From contig NZ_CP086068.1 in NCBI RefSeq assembly GCF_020783335.1, positions 1,798,001 to 1,862,000 of the forward strand: a stretch of DNA of 64,000 nt, read 5' to 3'. The translations under genes and the position numbers were made by a program. This DNA is from Mucilaginibacter daejeonensis (GTDB lineage: Bacteria; Bacteroidota; Bacteroidia; Sphingobacteriales; Sphingobacteriaceae). Below the pieces are notes generated by a model. That model was not told the origin of the DNA, did not search any database, and worked only from the letters and a program-made list of their open reading frames with translations. Shown here piece after piece: positions 27,127 through 35,784 of the stretch. Numbering within the stretch: position 1 is the first letter of the stretch; the number at the start of each line of letters is the position of its first letter.

Positions 27127-27819
27127 ATGAATATGCTTCCTATATACTCACGGTATAAACGACTGTCTTTTATTTTGCTGCTCATTTCGGGCCTTTCTTA
27201 CACAGGCCAAGCAACTGCTAAGAATTCAACTACAAAACAATTAATCTATGTCCGCGATACTGTTCCGGCTAAACCAACTGATATCAGCCCATTGCTCATC
27301 GGCGAATCCGTGCCTGCTGTAACTTTACCGGATGCAACAGGTAAACCTATTTCTTTGAATGATAAAATAGCGGTAAAACCGACGATCCTGATTTTCTACC
27401 GCGGGGGCTGGTGTCCGTTCTGTAACAGGGAACTGGCCGGCGTTCAAAGCATTGAAGCTAAACTTCGTGGATTGGGTTACCAGATCATCGCGATTAGTAC
27501 AGATAGCCCGGAGAACCTTAGCAAGAGTATTGATAAGCATAAATTAACTTACACCCTTTTGTCAGACAGTGAACTTTCCGCTTCAAAACAATTCGGCATT
27601 GCATTCGTGGCGCCTAAAGCCTACGAGAAAACCTTAATTGAAGGCTCTAACGGTAAAAATGCAGATAAGCTTTTGCCTGTACCTTCTGTATTTATACTTG
27701 ACACAAAAGGTACTATTCAATTCGAGTACATCAATCCGGATTTCAGACAAAGAATAAGCCCTGATCTGTTAAATGGAGTTGCGGAGGCCTTAATGAAAGA
27801 TGCTAAGGCAAAAAGTTAA
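27127..27819 (+). CDS. Secreted peroxiredoxin-like protein
   Basis: 230 residues. An N-terminal signal peptide (LSFILLLISGLSYTGQATA) is followed by an AhpC/TSA domain with YRGGWCPFCN (C96 and C99). Later LLPVPSVFILDTKGTIQFEYI fits the fold. It is the periplasmic counterpart of the cytoplasmic protein at 20263. It lies beyond the terminator at 27070-27097, so it needs its own promoter or read-through. A thioredoxin-like gene follows by 16 nt. Confidence 0.82.
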   Translation: MNMLPIYSRYKRLSFILLLISGLSYTGQATAKNSTTKQLIYVRDTVPAKPTDISPLLIGESVPAVTLPDATGKPISLNDKIAVKPTILIFYRGGWCPFCNRELAGVQSIEAKLRGLGYQIIAISTDSPENLSKSIDKHKLTYTLLSDSELSASKQFGIAFVAPKAYEKTLIEGSNGKNADKLLPVPSVFILDTKGTIQFEYINPDFRQRISPDLLNGVAEALMKDAKAKS

Positions 27820-27835
27820 TTAACGGTTGGAAGTA

Positions 27836-28297
27836 ATGAAGGGCATAAAATCTTCTAAAATCCTGGTAGCATTAATATCATTATGTATGCTTGTTATAAA
27901 CGGTGAGGCGGCCTTGGGCCAACATCGTACTAAAGCAAAATATGGTATAGCGTTTATTGACAATTCATGGAATGATGCGTTAAATAAGGCAAAAGCTGCC
28001 CATAAATACATATTTGTAGATGCCTATGCTACTTGGTGCGCGCCATGCAAGCAACTGAAAGCAACTACTTTCAGCGATGCCAGGGTGGCTGAATACTTTA
28101 ACCGAAATTTCGTTAACCTTTCTTTGGATGTAGAGAAAGGAGATGGTGTGGCATTTGGTTCGAAGTGGGATTTACAATCCTATCCAACCTTGTACTTCTT
28201 TGATAGCGATGGCAATCTGATTAATCGCTATGAAGGTTTTATTACTTCGCTAGACTTATTAGCACTGGCTCAGAAATTGAACCAGCAAAAAAAGTAA
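27836..28297 (+). CDS. Secreted thioredoxin-family protein
   Basis: 153 residues from the ATG at 27836; an upstream TTG at 27827 is in frame but less likely. A signal peptide (about 1-28) is followed by a thioredoxin fold with DAYATWCAPCKQL (C68 and C71) and a cis-proline segment SYPTLYFFD. It probably reduces the secreted peroxiredoxin encoded just upstream; this is inferred from position. Confidence 0.83.
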   Translation: MKGIKSSKILVALISLCMLVINGEAALGQHRTKAKYGIAFIDNSWNDALNKAKAAHKYIFVDAYATWCAPCKQLKATTFSDARVAEYFNRNFVNLSLDVEKGDGVAFGSKWDLQSYPTLYFFDSDGNLINRYEGFITSLDLLALAQKLNQQKK

Positions 28298-28396
28298 TCC
28301 TAAACATTTTAATAAGCGGTTATCTATAAGACTAACCAAGTTATGTTGTTAATATTAGCCCCACCATACCGGAGAAGTTACTGCCCGACTACAAAA

Positions 28397-28438
28397 AAGT
28401 CTTCGCAAAACACCTTCCAAAGGCTATCGCGAAGACTT
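28397..28438 (-). terminator. Terminator of the SDR / monooxygenase unit
   Basis: On the minus strand a perfect 10-bp stem (AAGTCTTCGC and GCGAAGACTT) is followed by a run of six T. The stop of the broken monooxygenase gene lies inside the structure. Confidence 0.8.
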
Positions 28439-28747
28439 ATTCCTGGCCAGTTGTTTATTTGCAGCTAAAACATCGACCTGCTCAATAACAGGAGGTACGG
28501 CTAACAACTCCGGAGCGTGTTCCATTAAGGCCTGGGCAATCTGTCCGCCTAAATGCGCATTTCGCCCCTCTTCGGTTTCGAATGTATCGAAAATACCAAA
28601 CGTAGAGGGGCCTGTTTGCAGGGCATACCAGTTGATGGTTTCTGATTCCTCCTAAGCCAGGGCTAATGCACTTTTAATAAATTCAGCCACTTCCAGCTCT
28701 TTGCCCGGTTTCGCTTCCAGGCGCGCTATTAATGCAAACTTTACCAT
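28424..28747 (-). pseudogene. Antibiotic biosynthesis monooxygenase-like gene with an in-frame TAG
   Basis: Reading from the ATG at 28745-28747 gives a 107-codon ORF of the ABM/YgiN family (MVKFALIARLEAKPGKELEV, and later INWYALQTGPSTFGIFDTF). The frame is intact except for TAG at 28652-28654, codon 32, where the family usually has an ordinary residue. Everything after it still reads as a full domain, so the loss is recent or is a base error. It sits 43 nt downstream of the SDR gene in the same unit. Confidence 0.78.
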
Positions 28748-28790
28748 TGTTGTAATTTTTAGTTAGTTGATAAGAAAATTTTATCTGTTG

Positions 28791-29555
28791 TTATAACAAG
28801 CCGGTTGTAACACCACCATCAACAACAAGATTGTGTCCTGTTAGATATGATGATTTGTCCATCGCTAGAAAGGCTATAGCTGCTGCAACTTCTCCATCTT
28901 GCGCAATCCTATTTAAAGGCGTACGCGAAGTTATTTTAGTAACCTTTGCCTCATCGGTAAAAACGTTTTTAGTTAGTGGCGTATAAGTAAACCATGGTGA
29001 CACCGTATTCACCCTTATACCAGCGGAGCCCCATTCAGCCGCAAGGTTACGTGAAAGCTGTATTAAGCCTGATTTTGCCATTCCGTATGGTGCACCACTT
29101 TTTAGAACATCATAAGAACCAGCTACGGAGGCTACATTAATGATCGATGCCTTTCCGCTTTTTTCTAAAAAGGGATATAGAATTTTACATAGCTCGAAAG
29201 GAGCGAGCAAATTAGTGTCCATAAGGCTTAGCAGGTCGCCCGGCTCATAATCTTTAGAAGCTTTACGAATATTAATTCCGGCATTGTTAACTAAAATATC
29301 CAGTTTACCCCAGTTACCAGAAATCCACTCCGTTATAGCTTCACGATGGTGATGATCGGTAACGCTTCCTGCAAGGGTATGTCCGTTTAATCCCAAAACA
29401 GATAATTGCTGTTTTGTAGCAGCAAGTTCTGCTTCGTTACGGGCCGTAAACAGCACCTCAGCGCCAAGCGACGCTAATTCTTTAACTACCGCTTTGCCGA
29501 TGCCTTTAGACCCGCCTGTTACCAACGCCTTCTTGTTTTCCAGATTCCAGTTCAT
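28791..29555 (-). CDS. SDR family oxidoreductase in the ECF regulon
   Basis: 254 residues. TGGSKGIG nucleotide-binding loop near residue 14, NNAGINIRK, the catalytic SVAGS and YGMAK, and an SYLTGHNLVVDGG ending. It is a paralogue of the SDR at 20925. The gene starts 26 nt after a GTAAGGT/CTACAA promoter, so it belongs to the sigma-factor regulon by sequence. The substrate is unknown. Confidence 0.87.
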   Translation of the reverse strand: MNWNLENKKALVTGGSKGIGKAVVKELASLGAEVLFTARNEAELAATKQQLSVLGLNGHTLAGSVTDHHHREAITEWISGNWGKLDILVNNAGINIRKASKDYEPGDLLSLMDTNLLAPFELCKILYPFLEKSGKASIINVASVAGSYDVLKSGAPYGMAKSGLIQLSRNLAAEWGSAGIRVNTVSPWFTYTPLTKNVFTDEAKVTKITSRTPLNRIAQDGEVAAAIAFLAMDKSSYLTGHNLVVDGGVTTGLL

Positions 29556-29580
29556 AATTATGAAAATGAGTTGTTTTATT

Positions 29581-29607
29581 TTGTAGGGCGAGGAGGTATA
29601 ACCTTAC
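29581..29607 (-). promoter_or_regulatory. ECF-type promoter of the SDR gene
   Basis: On the minus strand GTAAGGT (29601-29607), 14 nt, then CTACAA (29581-29586). The predicted start gives a leader of about 19 nt. Confidence 0.75.
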
Positions 29608-29712
29608 AAGGTTTTTGAATTTTTTCTAATCTTGCCAAGGTAAACAGCTTGCTTTTCCACCGTGGTTTTTTGTAAGCTATGTCAAATTGGCTTCTTAGAT
29701 GCCACTTAACAA

Positions 29713-29746
29713 AAAGCACAAGTAAGAATTCACCTACTTGTGCTTT
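29713..29746 (-). terminator. Terminator of the spondin lipoprotein gene
   Basis: A perfect 12-bp stem, AAAGCACAAGTA and TACTTGTGCTTT, with a T run on the minus strand, starting 23 nt beyond the stop codon. Confidence 0.85.
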
Positions 29747-29768
29747 CATAAACTTCCTGTTACTACTG

Positions 29769-31076
29769 TTATTTAAGCGTCACCTTGATAATATTTGAAA
29801 TACCGGGCAAAGTGGTAAATGTATTCGGGTTAGGAACCGCTGTTATCGGTTGACTCTCTTTAAGTGGTGTTCCTGCAAGATTGAATTGGGTGATGCCAGC
29901 GCCAGGGAACTGGTTGATAGCAGTACCGTCATCATATAACTGAATACTTCCTGATATATCACCTTTCTGGGTAGCATCTACGCCGTTGCCCGTAGTAGCA
30001 AAGAACCAGTCATTTGAAAAGCCGTACATGGTTGCTATAGCAATCCGGTCACCCTGGCCAATTGTAAGTTGTTGCGAAACAACACCACCCGGCTGACTGC
30101 CAATAACCGGCAACAATACCTTTGTATTCGGTGCTGATAGCACGTAAACTGCTTTAATACCTGGCTTGCCTTTAAGGTAGGCTGCTAACGTATCTGCATT
30201 GCCTTTTTGTGCCAATGGCGTAAGTCCCTGATTACGATCTAACTCGCCCGTTTTATAAATCGGATTATCAATACCATTGTAGACAACAACCAGTACCGGT
30301 GATAACGGTGTAAAGATCCCGGTGATACTTTCAATGTAAGCTGCCAAAGGTGTGTTGTCTCCCGCTTCGGCAATATTCGTTAAACCGTTTGCAGTAGGTT
30401 GTCCGGCTGTATAAAGCGGGTTTGGACTTTGCAAGGTTCCACCTACTATGTAAGATACAGACCAAACGCCCGGGCTAAGCGGCGTTTCATTGGCTGTTCC
30501 TCCGGAAGTATTTTCCAGGGTAAGAGTAAATACAGAATTACCTTTGTATTTTAACGTCGCTTTGACAAGCTTAGAGGCTGGCAAATAGCTGTTGCCTTGT
30601 GCATCTGTACCATTTACTTCAGTAATATTTTTTACATCCGCCGTGCCCGGATGACTGACATTTGCACTTGGCTTTTGGTTAATTCGGGTACCGTTATCCC
30701 ATAATTTAATTTGAGCGGATACATCTCCTTCGATAGGATTTCCACTGTTATCGTAAACCTGTATACCCGGACTAGCAGGGGCAAAAAACAAGTCGTTAGA
30801 CCAGCCGTACATTGTAGCAAAGCTGATAGCCTCACCTTTAGCAGCTGAAAACTGAATAGAAGTGGCCTGACCAGGTAAAATTAAAGCCGGAGAGCCTGAA
30901 CCCTGGAAAGTTCCCGATTCTACCAAGGGTTGTGATTTAAGCACATTTTCTACAATAATAGTGGATTGCTGGGTGGGTGCTGTTGACGAATCTTTTTGAT
31001 CTTTCTTGCAAGCGGTAAAGGCTAACGGTAAGATAGCTACCAATAAGCCGCGGTTGATTTTTTGAATAAAATTCAT
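29769..31076 (-). CDS. Spondin-domain lipoprotein with two internal repeats
   Basis: 435 residues from the ATG at 31074-31076. An upstream ATG at 31094 would lie before the predicted transcription start, so the later start is chosen. The signal peptide ends LAFTACKK, a lipobox-type cysteine. Two similar spondin N-like domains follow, each with an ATMYGxSND motif, then a GD/GSIQLxDxGTxINQ segment. The two copies are about 240 residues apart. The function of bacterial spondin lipoproteins is not established; it lies in the oxidative-stress regulon by promoter. Confidence 0.8.
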   Translation of the reverse strand: MNFIQKINRGLLVAILPLAFTACKKDQKDSSTAPTQQSTIIVENVLKSQPLVESGTFQGSGSPALILPGQATSIQFSAAKGEAISFATMYGWSNDLFFAPASPGIQVYDNSGNPIEGDVSAQIKLWDNGTRINQKPSANVSHPGTADVKNITEVNGTDAQGNSYLPASKLVKATLKYKGNSVFTLTLENTSGGTANETPLSPGVWSVSYIVGGTLQSPNPLYTAGQPTANGLTNIAEAGDNTPLAAYIESITGIFTPLSPVLVVVYNGIDNPIYKTGELDRNQGLTPLAQKGNADTLAAYLKGKPGIKAVYVLSAPNTKVLLPVIGSQPGGVVSQQLTIGQGDRIAIATMYGFSNDWFFATTGNGVDATQKGDISGSIQLYDDGTAINQFPGAGITQFNLAGTPLKESQPITAVPNPNTFTTLPGISNIIKVTLK

Positions 31077-31095
31077 TTTAGATATTTTATCCAAT

Positions 31096-31122
31096 TTGTC
31101 GGGCCTGGATAATTAGCCTTAC
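31096..31122 (-). promoter_or_regulatory. ECF-type promoter of the spondin lipoprotein gene
   Basis: On the minus strand GTAAGGC (31116-31122), exactly 14 nt, then CGACAA (31096-31101). It fixes the start codon at 31076, since the -10 box abuts the ATG at 31094. Confidence 0.78.
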
Positions 31123-31602
31123 ATTAACTTTGTAATACAAGTGTCAGACCTTAACCTATAGAACGCTTGTATCTTCTTACCAACCCTTTCGAGATTTTAA
31201 TCTTCCAATAAGCGATGATAAGAATGACAAAATCTCCTGTTAATCGGCGGTTTGTATGAGGCTAAATGACGCGAATAGAGCGTAAATGCTACTACAGAAG
31301 TAAATTTCCGGCTACTGATGACATAATAAACGGATGAGAAGTTAGGAGGTTGCCTGATACCAAGTTTCGTGAAATAAGATAAATCACTTATCTAGTAATT
31401 GAAAAATTTGTCAGTAAATTTCACTAAAATGAGCATTATAAAAATAAGTCGATACAGTGTGCCGTGGAAATTCCTGCATCGGAAATCAACAAATCATTAT
31501 AAATATCCCGCCCCCTGTTTTCACCAAAGATCATCAACAATCAGGGAAACAGGGGGGTCCTCAAACGGGCTCTGCATCGCGGAGCCGTCCGGCACTTTTC
31601 AA
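31123..31602. other. Intergenic region, probable left junction of the conjugative element
   Basis: About 480 nt without a convincing gene lie between the stress regulon and the first element gene. The change from host-type genes to DUF932 and tra genes occurs here, so the left end of the element may be inside. I could not identify an att repeat without the other end. Confidence 0.35.
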
Positions 31603-31628
31603 AACAAGGGGAAGTAATCCCCCTTGTT
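31603..31628 (-). terminator. Terminator after the DUF932 gene
   Basis: Stem AACAAGGGG with CCCCTTGTT, 8-nt loop, then TTTT on the minus strand, 5 nt past the stop codon. Confidence 0.8.
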
Positions 31629-31632
31629 CGCT

Positions 31633-32700
31633 TTAATTATAATGTAGTGCGTCCGCGCCATGACTGGCAAAATCCCGGCAAAGATCGAAGGCGGTTTGCG
31701 CCCTTTGTTTAGCCGTCCCGTCCATGATCGACTTAAATTTGGCTTCGTCGTTTTTGAAGCTGCGTACGTTTTGAAAGTAACCAGTAACGGCATTGTACGC
31801 GCCAAATACTGTTCCTGCGGTCGTCTCGATCTGCTGGGTCGGGCTGCCTAAAGCATACTCATAAACGCTGTCTACCATGTTCGTGTAATGGTAAGAAAGC
31901 TGGTCCGATTTGCCTTCGGCTAAGCTTTCTAATACTTCCTTGTTGGGTGCCATAGCGATCTGTATCAGCTTTTTAACCTCGGCATCCGTGATGCGCACTT
32001 TGGCCCACCGGTTAAACAAGTCTCCCATTTCATGGCTTAATTCTCTGCTGATACCGATAAGCGTATGCGCCTGTTTCAGCCGTTCTGCTGCGGATGCGGT
32101 GTGACGTATCTTGATTGCGCCCGAATGATCACGCATGGCTGCATTAAGCGTGTTGTTACATACAATCCTGATTGGCGTAAACGCTGCCGTTATACTACCA
32201 AAACCGTCGTGCGAAGTGGTTAGAAACAAATACTGCTCTATCCAGTCCTTAACGCCAACACGAATATAGTCGGGTAACTTGGCGGTAATAAAAACCCGTT
32301 CGCCGTTCCCTAATGCGCCTGCGGTCTCATACAAGATACCATCGCCACCGCCCACAATGGCGTCAAAAAATGAAAACACATCACGGTTCTGTACCACTTC
32401 ATAATCATTGCCGACAACCCCCAAAACCTGCTCCGTGTCTGCCCGTACAGTGGCAAAAAAATTAGGTACTGAAATTTCAGGTATTATAATATCGTCGCTG
32501 CCTTCGCCTAAGTGGTTAGCGGTATCATACGTAAACAAAGGGCGTTTTTCTACAATATAGTCCAAACCCGCGTGCTGTATCGCTTCGGTACTGGTGGGAT
32601 AACGGTCAATGATCTGCCCTAAACCGTGCCAGGCTTTTTCCTTTACACTCATAAAGCTGTGTTTGCCTGTTCTCTGATTGAAATTGATCTGATGTGCCAT
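31633..32700 (-). CDS. DUF932 domain protein
   Basis: 355 residues. Starts MAHQINFNQRTGKHSFMSVK and has EKAWHGLGQIIDRYPTSTEA, the N-terminal signature of DUF932 phage/plasmid-related proteins. These are common cargo of plasmids, phages and Bacteroidota conjugative elements, with unknown function. It is the leftmost recognisable gene of the element, downstream of a 57-codon gene by 4 nt. Confidence 0.85.
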   Translation of the reverse strand: MAHQINFNQRTGKHSFMSVKEKAWHGLGQIIDRYPTSTEAIQHAGLDYIVEKRPLFTYDTANHLGEGSDDIIIPEISVPNFFATVRADTEQVLGVVGNDYEVVQNRDVFSFFDAIVGGGDGILYETAGALGNGERVFITAKLPDYIRVGVKDWIEQYLFLTTSHDGFGSITAAFTPIRIVCNNTLNAAMRDHSGAIKIRHTASAAERLKQAHTLIGISRELSHEMGDLFNRWAKVRITDAEVKKLIQIAMAPNKEVLESLAEGKSDQLSYHYTNMVDSVYEYALGSPTQQIETTAGTVFGAYNAVTGYFQNVRSFKNDEAKFKSIMDGTAKQRAQTAFDLCRDFASHGADALHYN

Positions 32701-32704
32701 TGCT

Positions 32705-32878
32705 TTAATTTTTAATGTTGCGTGTATTCATGGGTATGATCTCGGTACGCAGTACCTGTACATTTTCAGTGCTGGTAATTTTTACGTCGCTGTTTTGCAG
32801 TTCTGCAATTGCGTCGTGTATAACAGGGTGTGTGGTCTTGATGGTCACTTTCACCAATAAAAAAATCTTGTCTTCCAT
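32705..32878 (-). CDS. Small 57-residue element protein
   Basis: I translated this short frame directly: it starts at the ATG of 32876-32878 and ends at TAA 32705-32707. The sequence begins MEDKIFLLVKVTIKTTHPV and ends NTRNIKN. It is compact, with alternating hydrophobic beta strands. No family is recognised. It is 4 nt from the DUF932 gene and reads in the same direction, so it is likely co-transcribed. Confidence 0.6.
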   Translation of the reverse strand: MEDKIFLLVKVTIKTTHPVIHDAIAELQNSDVKITSTENVQVLRTEIIPMNTRNIKN

Positions 32879-32882
32879 CGCC

Positions 32883-33009
32883 TTAACATTGATAAGTGTT
32901 CAGAAAATCTCTAAATTCCAGTCGAAACTGTGCTGGATTGTCCTGCGCCAGTTGTTCGGCGTAACCCTCCCAATATTTGGTTGGTCAGTTCTATAAATTG
33001 CTCGTACAT
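32883..33009 (-). pseudogene. Small element gene with a one-base frameshift
   Basis: From the ATG at 33007-33009 the frame reads MYEQFIELTNQI, then is broken. Shifting by one base gives WEGYAEQLAQDNPAQF and on to a TAA at 32883-32885. Together they make a plausible 41-residue amphipathic protein. The length of 127 nt is not a multiple of three. Loss of function or a base error are both possible. Confidence 0.5.
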
Positions 33010-33072
33010 GGGAGTTGCTGTTTTAAGTTAATCTTTGGAAATGCTCCCGACTAAGCCGTGAGCAATAGCCGT

Positions 33073-33675
33073 TCAGGCATTAGGAAAAACGATGTTCGCT
33101 TCGATATCCGCCAATTTTTCATGGCAGGCATCAAAAATGAATTGTGCTACCATGCGGATCAAGTTTGGCGTATTGGTGACGAACTCACGGCGTTTATCAT
33201 CCTGAATAATGAGTTTGCAGCCCTGGTAAGGGTTGCTTTCCAGTTCGTCGTTACCTTCCAGTAGTTGTACCTCAAAATCTTCTAAGGTCTTGATACGTGC
33301 GATCAAGGCTAAACGCTGGATAGACAATCGGTGGAGGTCATTTACAGATCTCAGGGTCTGCTCTAAGTTCAACGCAAATTTTTCAGGCTTAAATTTGACT
33401 TCCGCCGCTTTAGGTGCTTTCATTTCTTCGGAGGCAGGTGTGTTCGCAGGGTTAAGGGGTTGGTTATCCACTGCAGCGGTGCTGCTGGTCGTAGCCTGGG
33501 CAGGCGCAGCTTCCACAGCTTGTAAAATGTCGGCTGGTTTTTCATCGGTTGTGTTTCCATGTTCTTTAGCTTCTTTGCCTGTCAGGCTTGGGAGGTTCCT
33601 GGTTCTGTTTGCTTCAACGCTGGCTTTCACTGCTGTACCTTGTACACCGTTCGCATTTTTTTCTGCTGTTTTCAT
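33073..33675 (-). CDS. Element protein of unknown function with disordered N-terminus
   Basis: 200 residues. The first 95 or so are low-complexity, rich in Ala, Glu, Thr and Pro, hence probably disordered. The rest (FKPEKFALNLEQTLRSVNDL onward) is helical with no recognised motif. It lies upstream of the frameshifted small gene, and is probably an accessory protein of the conjugative element. No membrane span or signal peptide is seen. Confidence 0.6.
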   Translation of the reverse strand: MKTAEKNANGVQGTAVKASVEANRTRNLPSLTGKEAKEHGNTTDEKPADILQAVEAAPAQATTSSTAAVDNQPLNPANTPASEEMKAPKAAEVKFKPEKFALNLEQTLRSVNDLHRLSIQRLALIARIKTLEDFEVQLLEGNDELESNPYQGCKLIIQDDKRREFVTNTPNLIRMVAQFIFDACHEKLADIEANIVFPNA

Positions 33676-34139
33676 TTCTAATGAATTTTAAAAGGTTAAA
33701 AAATTTGTTTTCTCATTTCCCTCTTTCCCCAAAGACTTCCCTTAAAAGCTATTTTTCAAAAGAAAAAACGGTAAAAAAGAAAGTCAAATAAGCGGTCGTG
33801 AGCCAGAGCGGGAGAACTATAAGTCCCGAAGGGTGGCCGCAGCGAAGCGAAGGACATTATGCGTTCGTACGTGACGGCTGACCGAAGATCGACGCCGCTT
33901 TTGTCCGTTTTCGTTGGAAAATAGCACCTCAAAAAGTCCACTTTAAAAAATCAGCAAGTGCAGGAATGCAGGCAAGCGCCGCTTTTCCCGGCGAAGAGAA
34001 ACAGAGCGGGTAAACAAGCGAGGTCCGGAATGATGCGCTTGCAGGACGTTGCCTTTCTTACCTCATCAGCGGATGCTTTAGCGGCACAGCCATAAGGCAG
34101 GAGCTGCACTTTTTGCCTTCTAAACTGTCAGGGATCGCA
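33676..34139. other. Non-coding, GC-richer stretch of the element
   Basis: No convincing gene. The stretch contains a short hairpin with CGCCG and CGGCG arms near 33980 and is rich in GAAG/CGAAG. Short reading frames on both strands have no domain signature. It could be decayed coding DNA or a structured non-coding element. Confidence 0.35.
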
Positions 34140-34276
34140 ATGGCATCCTTTGCAAAAGATAAAATGGAGAGCCTGACCGAAGGGACAGCCAAAGACACCA
34201 TCATAAAAATCGATGGTATATGCACTTATAGTTATTTTTAATCAGGTGATCAAGAACCCCGATCCGAATGGCTGGA

Positions 34277-34499
34277 ATGAGCAATAAAAAGGAGATTTTA
34301 TTTAGCGTATTTGCTTAAGACCACTGGCTTCCAATCCGACGATGATATAAGACAGTACATAAAGCTCCTGACCGATCATTATGTCAGAAGAGATCATCAT
34401 CAACCTGGTAGACCGTTTTGGAACTATTCGGATCGCATAGGCATAGTCAAACAAGAGGTGGACCTCAAAAGATCTAAGTTTATCGATGAGAAAAAGTAA
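34277..34499 (+). pseudogene. Frameshifted small element gene
   Basis: From the ATG at 34277 the frame reads MSNKKEILFSVFA and stops. Dropping one T continues as KTTGFQSDDDIRQYIKLLTD to the TAA at 34497-34499. The product would be about 74 residues and begins inside the end of another broken frame (34140-34290). The family is unknown. The break may be real decay or a base error. Confidence 0.45.
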
Positions 34500-34503
34500 A
34501 CAA

Positions 34504-35295
34504 ATGCATTAACTGCCAGTGATCTTTCCGCTTTTAGTTTTTGCCCGGTATCCTATGTGCTCGACCGAAGCTTTGAGATCGAACATCCGAGTGATCAGAA
34601 CGAACTTGAACTTGGTACAGAATTTCACGGACGGCTACTAGCTGCCAAAAGGAAATATGTCAGGGACACAGATAATGGAGATCTTTCTTCAGTAGAAACC
34701 TACAATAAGGGCATTCTTACTGTGATCAGAGCCAGCACCCTTATTTATGCAAGCCATAAGGAGCAGGAGCCTTTTTATAACCTTCAGGAGAATTTTTGGG
34801 GCGAACCAGATCATATTTTTTGGATGTGACTGGCACCAGGTTCGTTTTCGAAGAGAAATTTTCCTATAAACGTGACCCCGCCAGGCTTTCAGAGGATGAA
34901 AAGAGCTACGACCGGTATGATCAGAAAAACCGCGATCATGAAGCTGAAAAAAGCGAACGAATCGGAAATATAAGAAAGTGCATTTCTATGAGAATCACAT
35001 TCTTCAGATCTATTCTTATATTAGAAATCACCCGGATAGTGTGAGGTATGGTTATCTCAGCTATTGGTACTATGATCTTGACGAGTCGGGACCTTATATA
35101 CATAAATACGACGTCAAAGAGATCTTACCGACTGAAAGTTACGAACAAAAATATCAGGAGGTAAAATTAGGTATTGAAGCTTTGAGCAAAACCAAAGTTC
35201 ATCTTACAGAGGCGTTAGCTATAGATCATAAAAAATGTATGAGGTGTTCTGTAAACAAGTATTGTGGCCATAAAAGGAAGCGATCAATGGTCTGA
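34504..35295 (+). pseudogene. PD-(D/E)XK (Cas4/RecB-like) nuclease gene with several frameshifts
   Basis: Joined across frames, the sequence shows a nuclease of the Cas4/RecB type. It has a start region TASDLSAFSFCPVSYVLD with the first Cys, then ELGTEFHGRLLAAKR. The catalytic GEPDHIF...DVTGTRFVFEEKF gives the PD and E-x-K residues. A C-terminal CMRCSVNKYCGH supplies further cysteines for an iron-sulfur cluster. At least three single-base shifts (near 34507, 34820 and 34978) break it. The catalytic residues are all still present, so the loss is recent, or the shifts are base errors. Confidence 0.65.
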
Positions 35296-35416
35296 CTTTT
35301 CCTTATCATCATGGTTTCTTAAGGTCGTACCTGGCTGACTTCCCTGCAAACTGGTTAACCAAATATAATTTTAGATATTCTAAATTGTTTTTAGATTTGC
35401 AAAACAAGCGAAGGTC

Positions 35417-35709
35417 ATGGTTGTCATTAGCTATAGTACTTACGGGATTTCTTTGACATCCATGCGGGTGCTAAAGATGCGTTGAACAATTGGTACCGAC
35501 TGGTGAGCCAGGCAGACTGGGCGAATTTCCATGAAGTGAGATCCATGTTTAACACAGTGGATGCTGTAGGCAACGACCGCTTTGTATTTGATATCAGAGG
35601 CAATCATTACCGCATCGTGGCAATGATCTTTTTTGATATCAGGACGGTTTATATTCGGTTCGTAGGAACACACAAGGAGTATGACCGGATCGATTGCTCG
35701 ACGATCTGA
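35417..35709 (+). pseudogene. higB: HigB-type toxin gene with a single-base deletion
   Basis: From the ATG at 35417 the frame reads MVVISYST. One missing T near 35440 shifts it, and the other frame continues LRDFFDIHAGAKDALNNWY, then the HigB core DAVGNDRFVFDIRGNHYRIV and TVYIRFVGTHKEYDRI. The RelE-like fold is complete apart from the shift. The antitoxin gene 75 nt downstream is intact, so the toxin appears inactivated while the antitoxin remains. Confidence 0.72.
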
Positions 35710-35784
35710 GAGAACGGGCACCATAAACCGCCTATGGAGAAAGGCGGCAGAACATTCAATGGATCTTTTTGATCAACGGAACTG

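Noticed and set aside
29664..29700. A sixth GTAAG-like box on the plus strand (TTTTTTGTAAGCT)
   Set aside because: The position 14 nt on reads TCTTAG rather than CNACNA, and no plus-strand gene follows.
33756..33941. Minus-strand 61-residue reading frame in the GC-richer stretch
   Set aside because: It has low complexity, no start context and no domain; such frames recur as spurious calls in this type of non-coding DNA.
34504..35295. A CRISPR-Cas system around the Cas4-like nuclease remnant
   Set aside because: No repeat array, Cas1 or Cas2 was seen nearby; the gene is a lone PD-(D/E)XK remnant.
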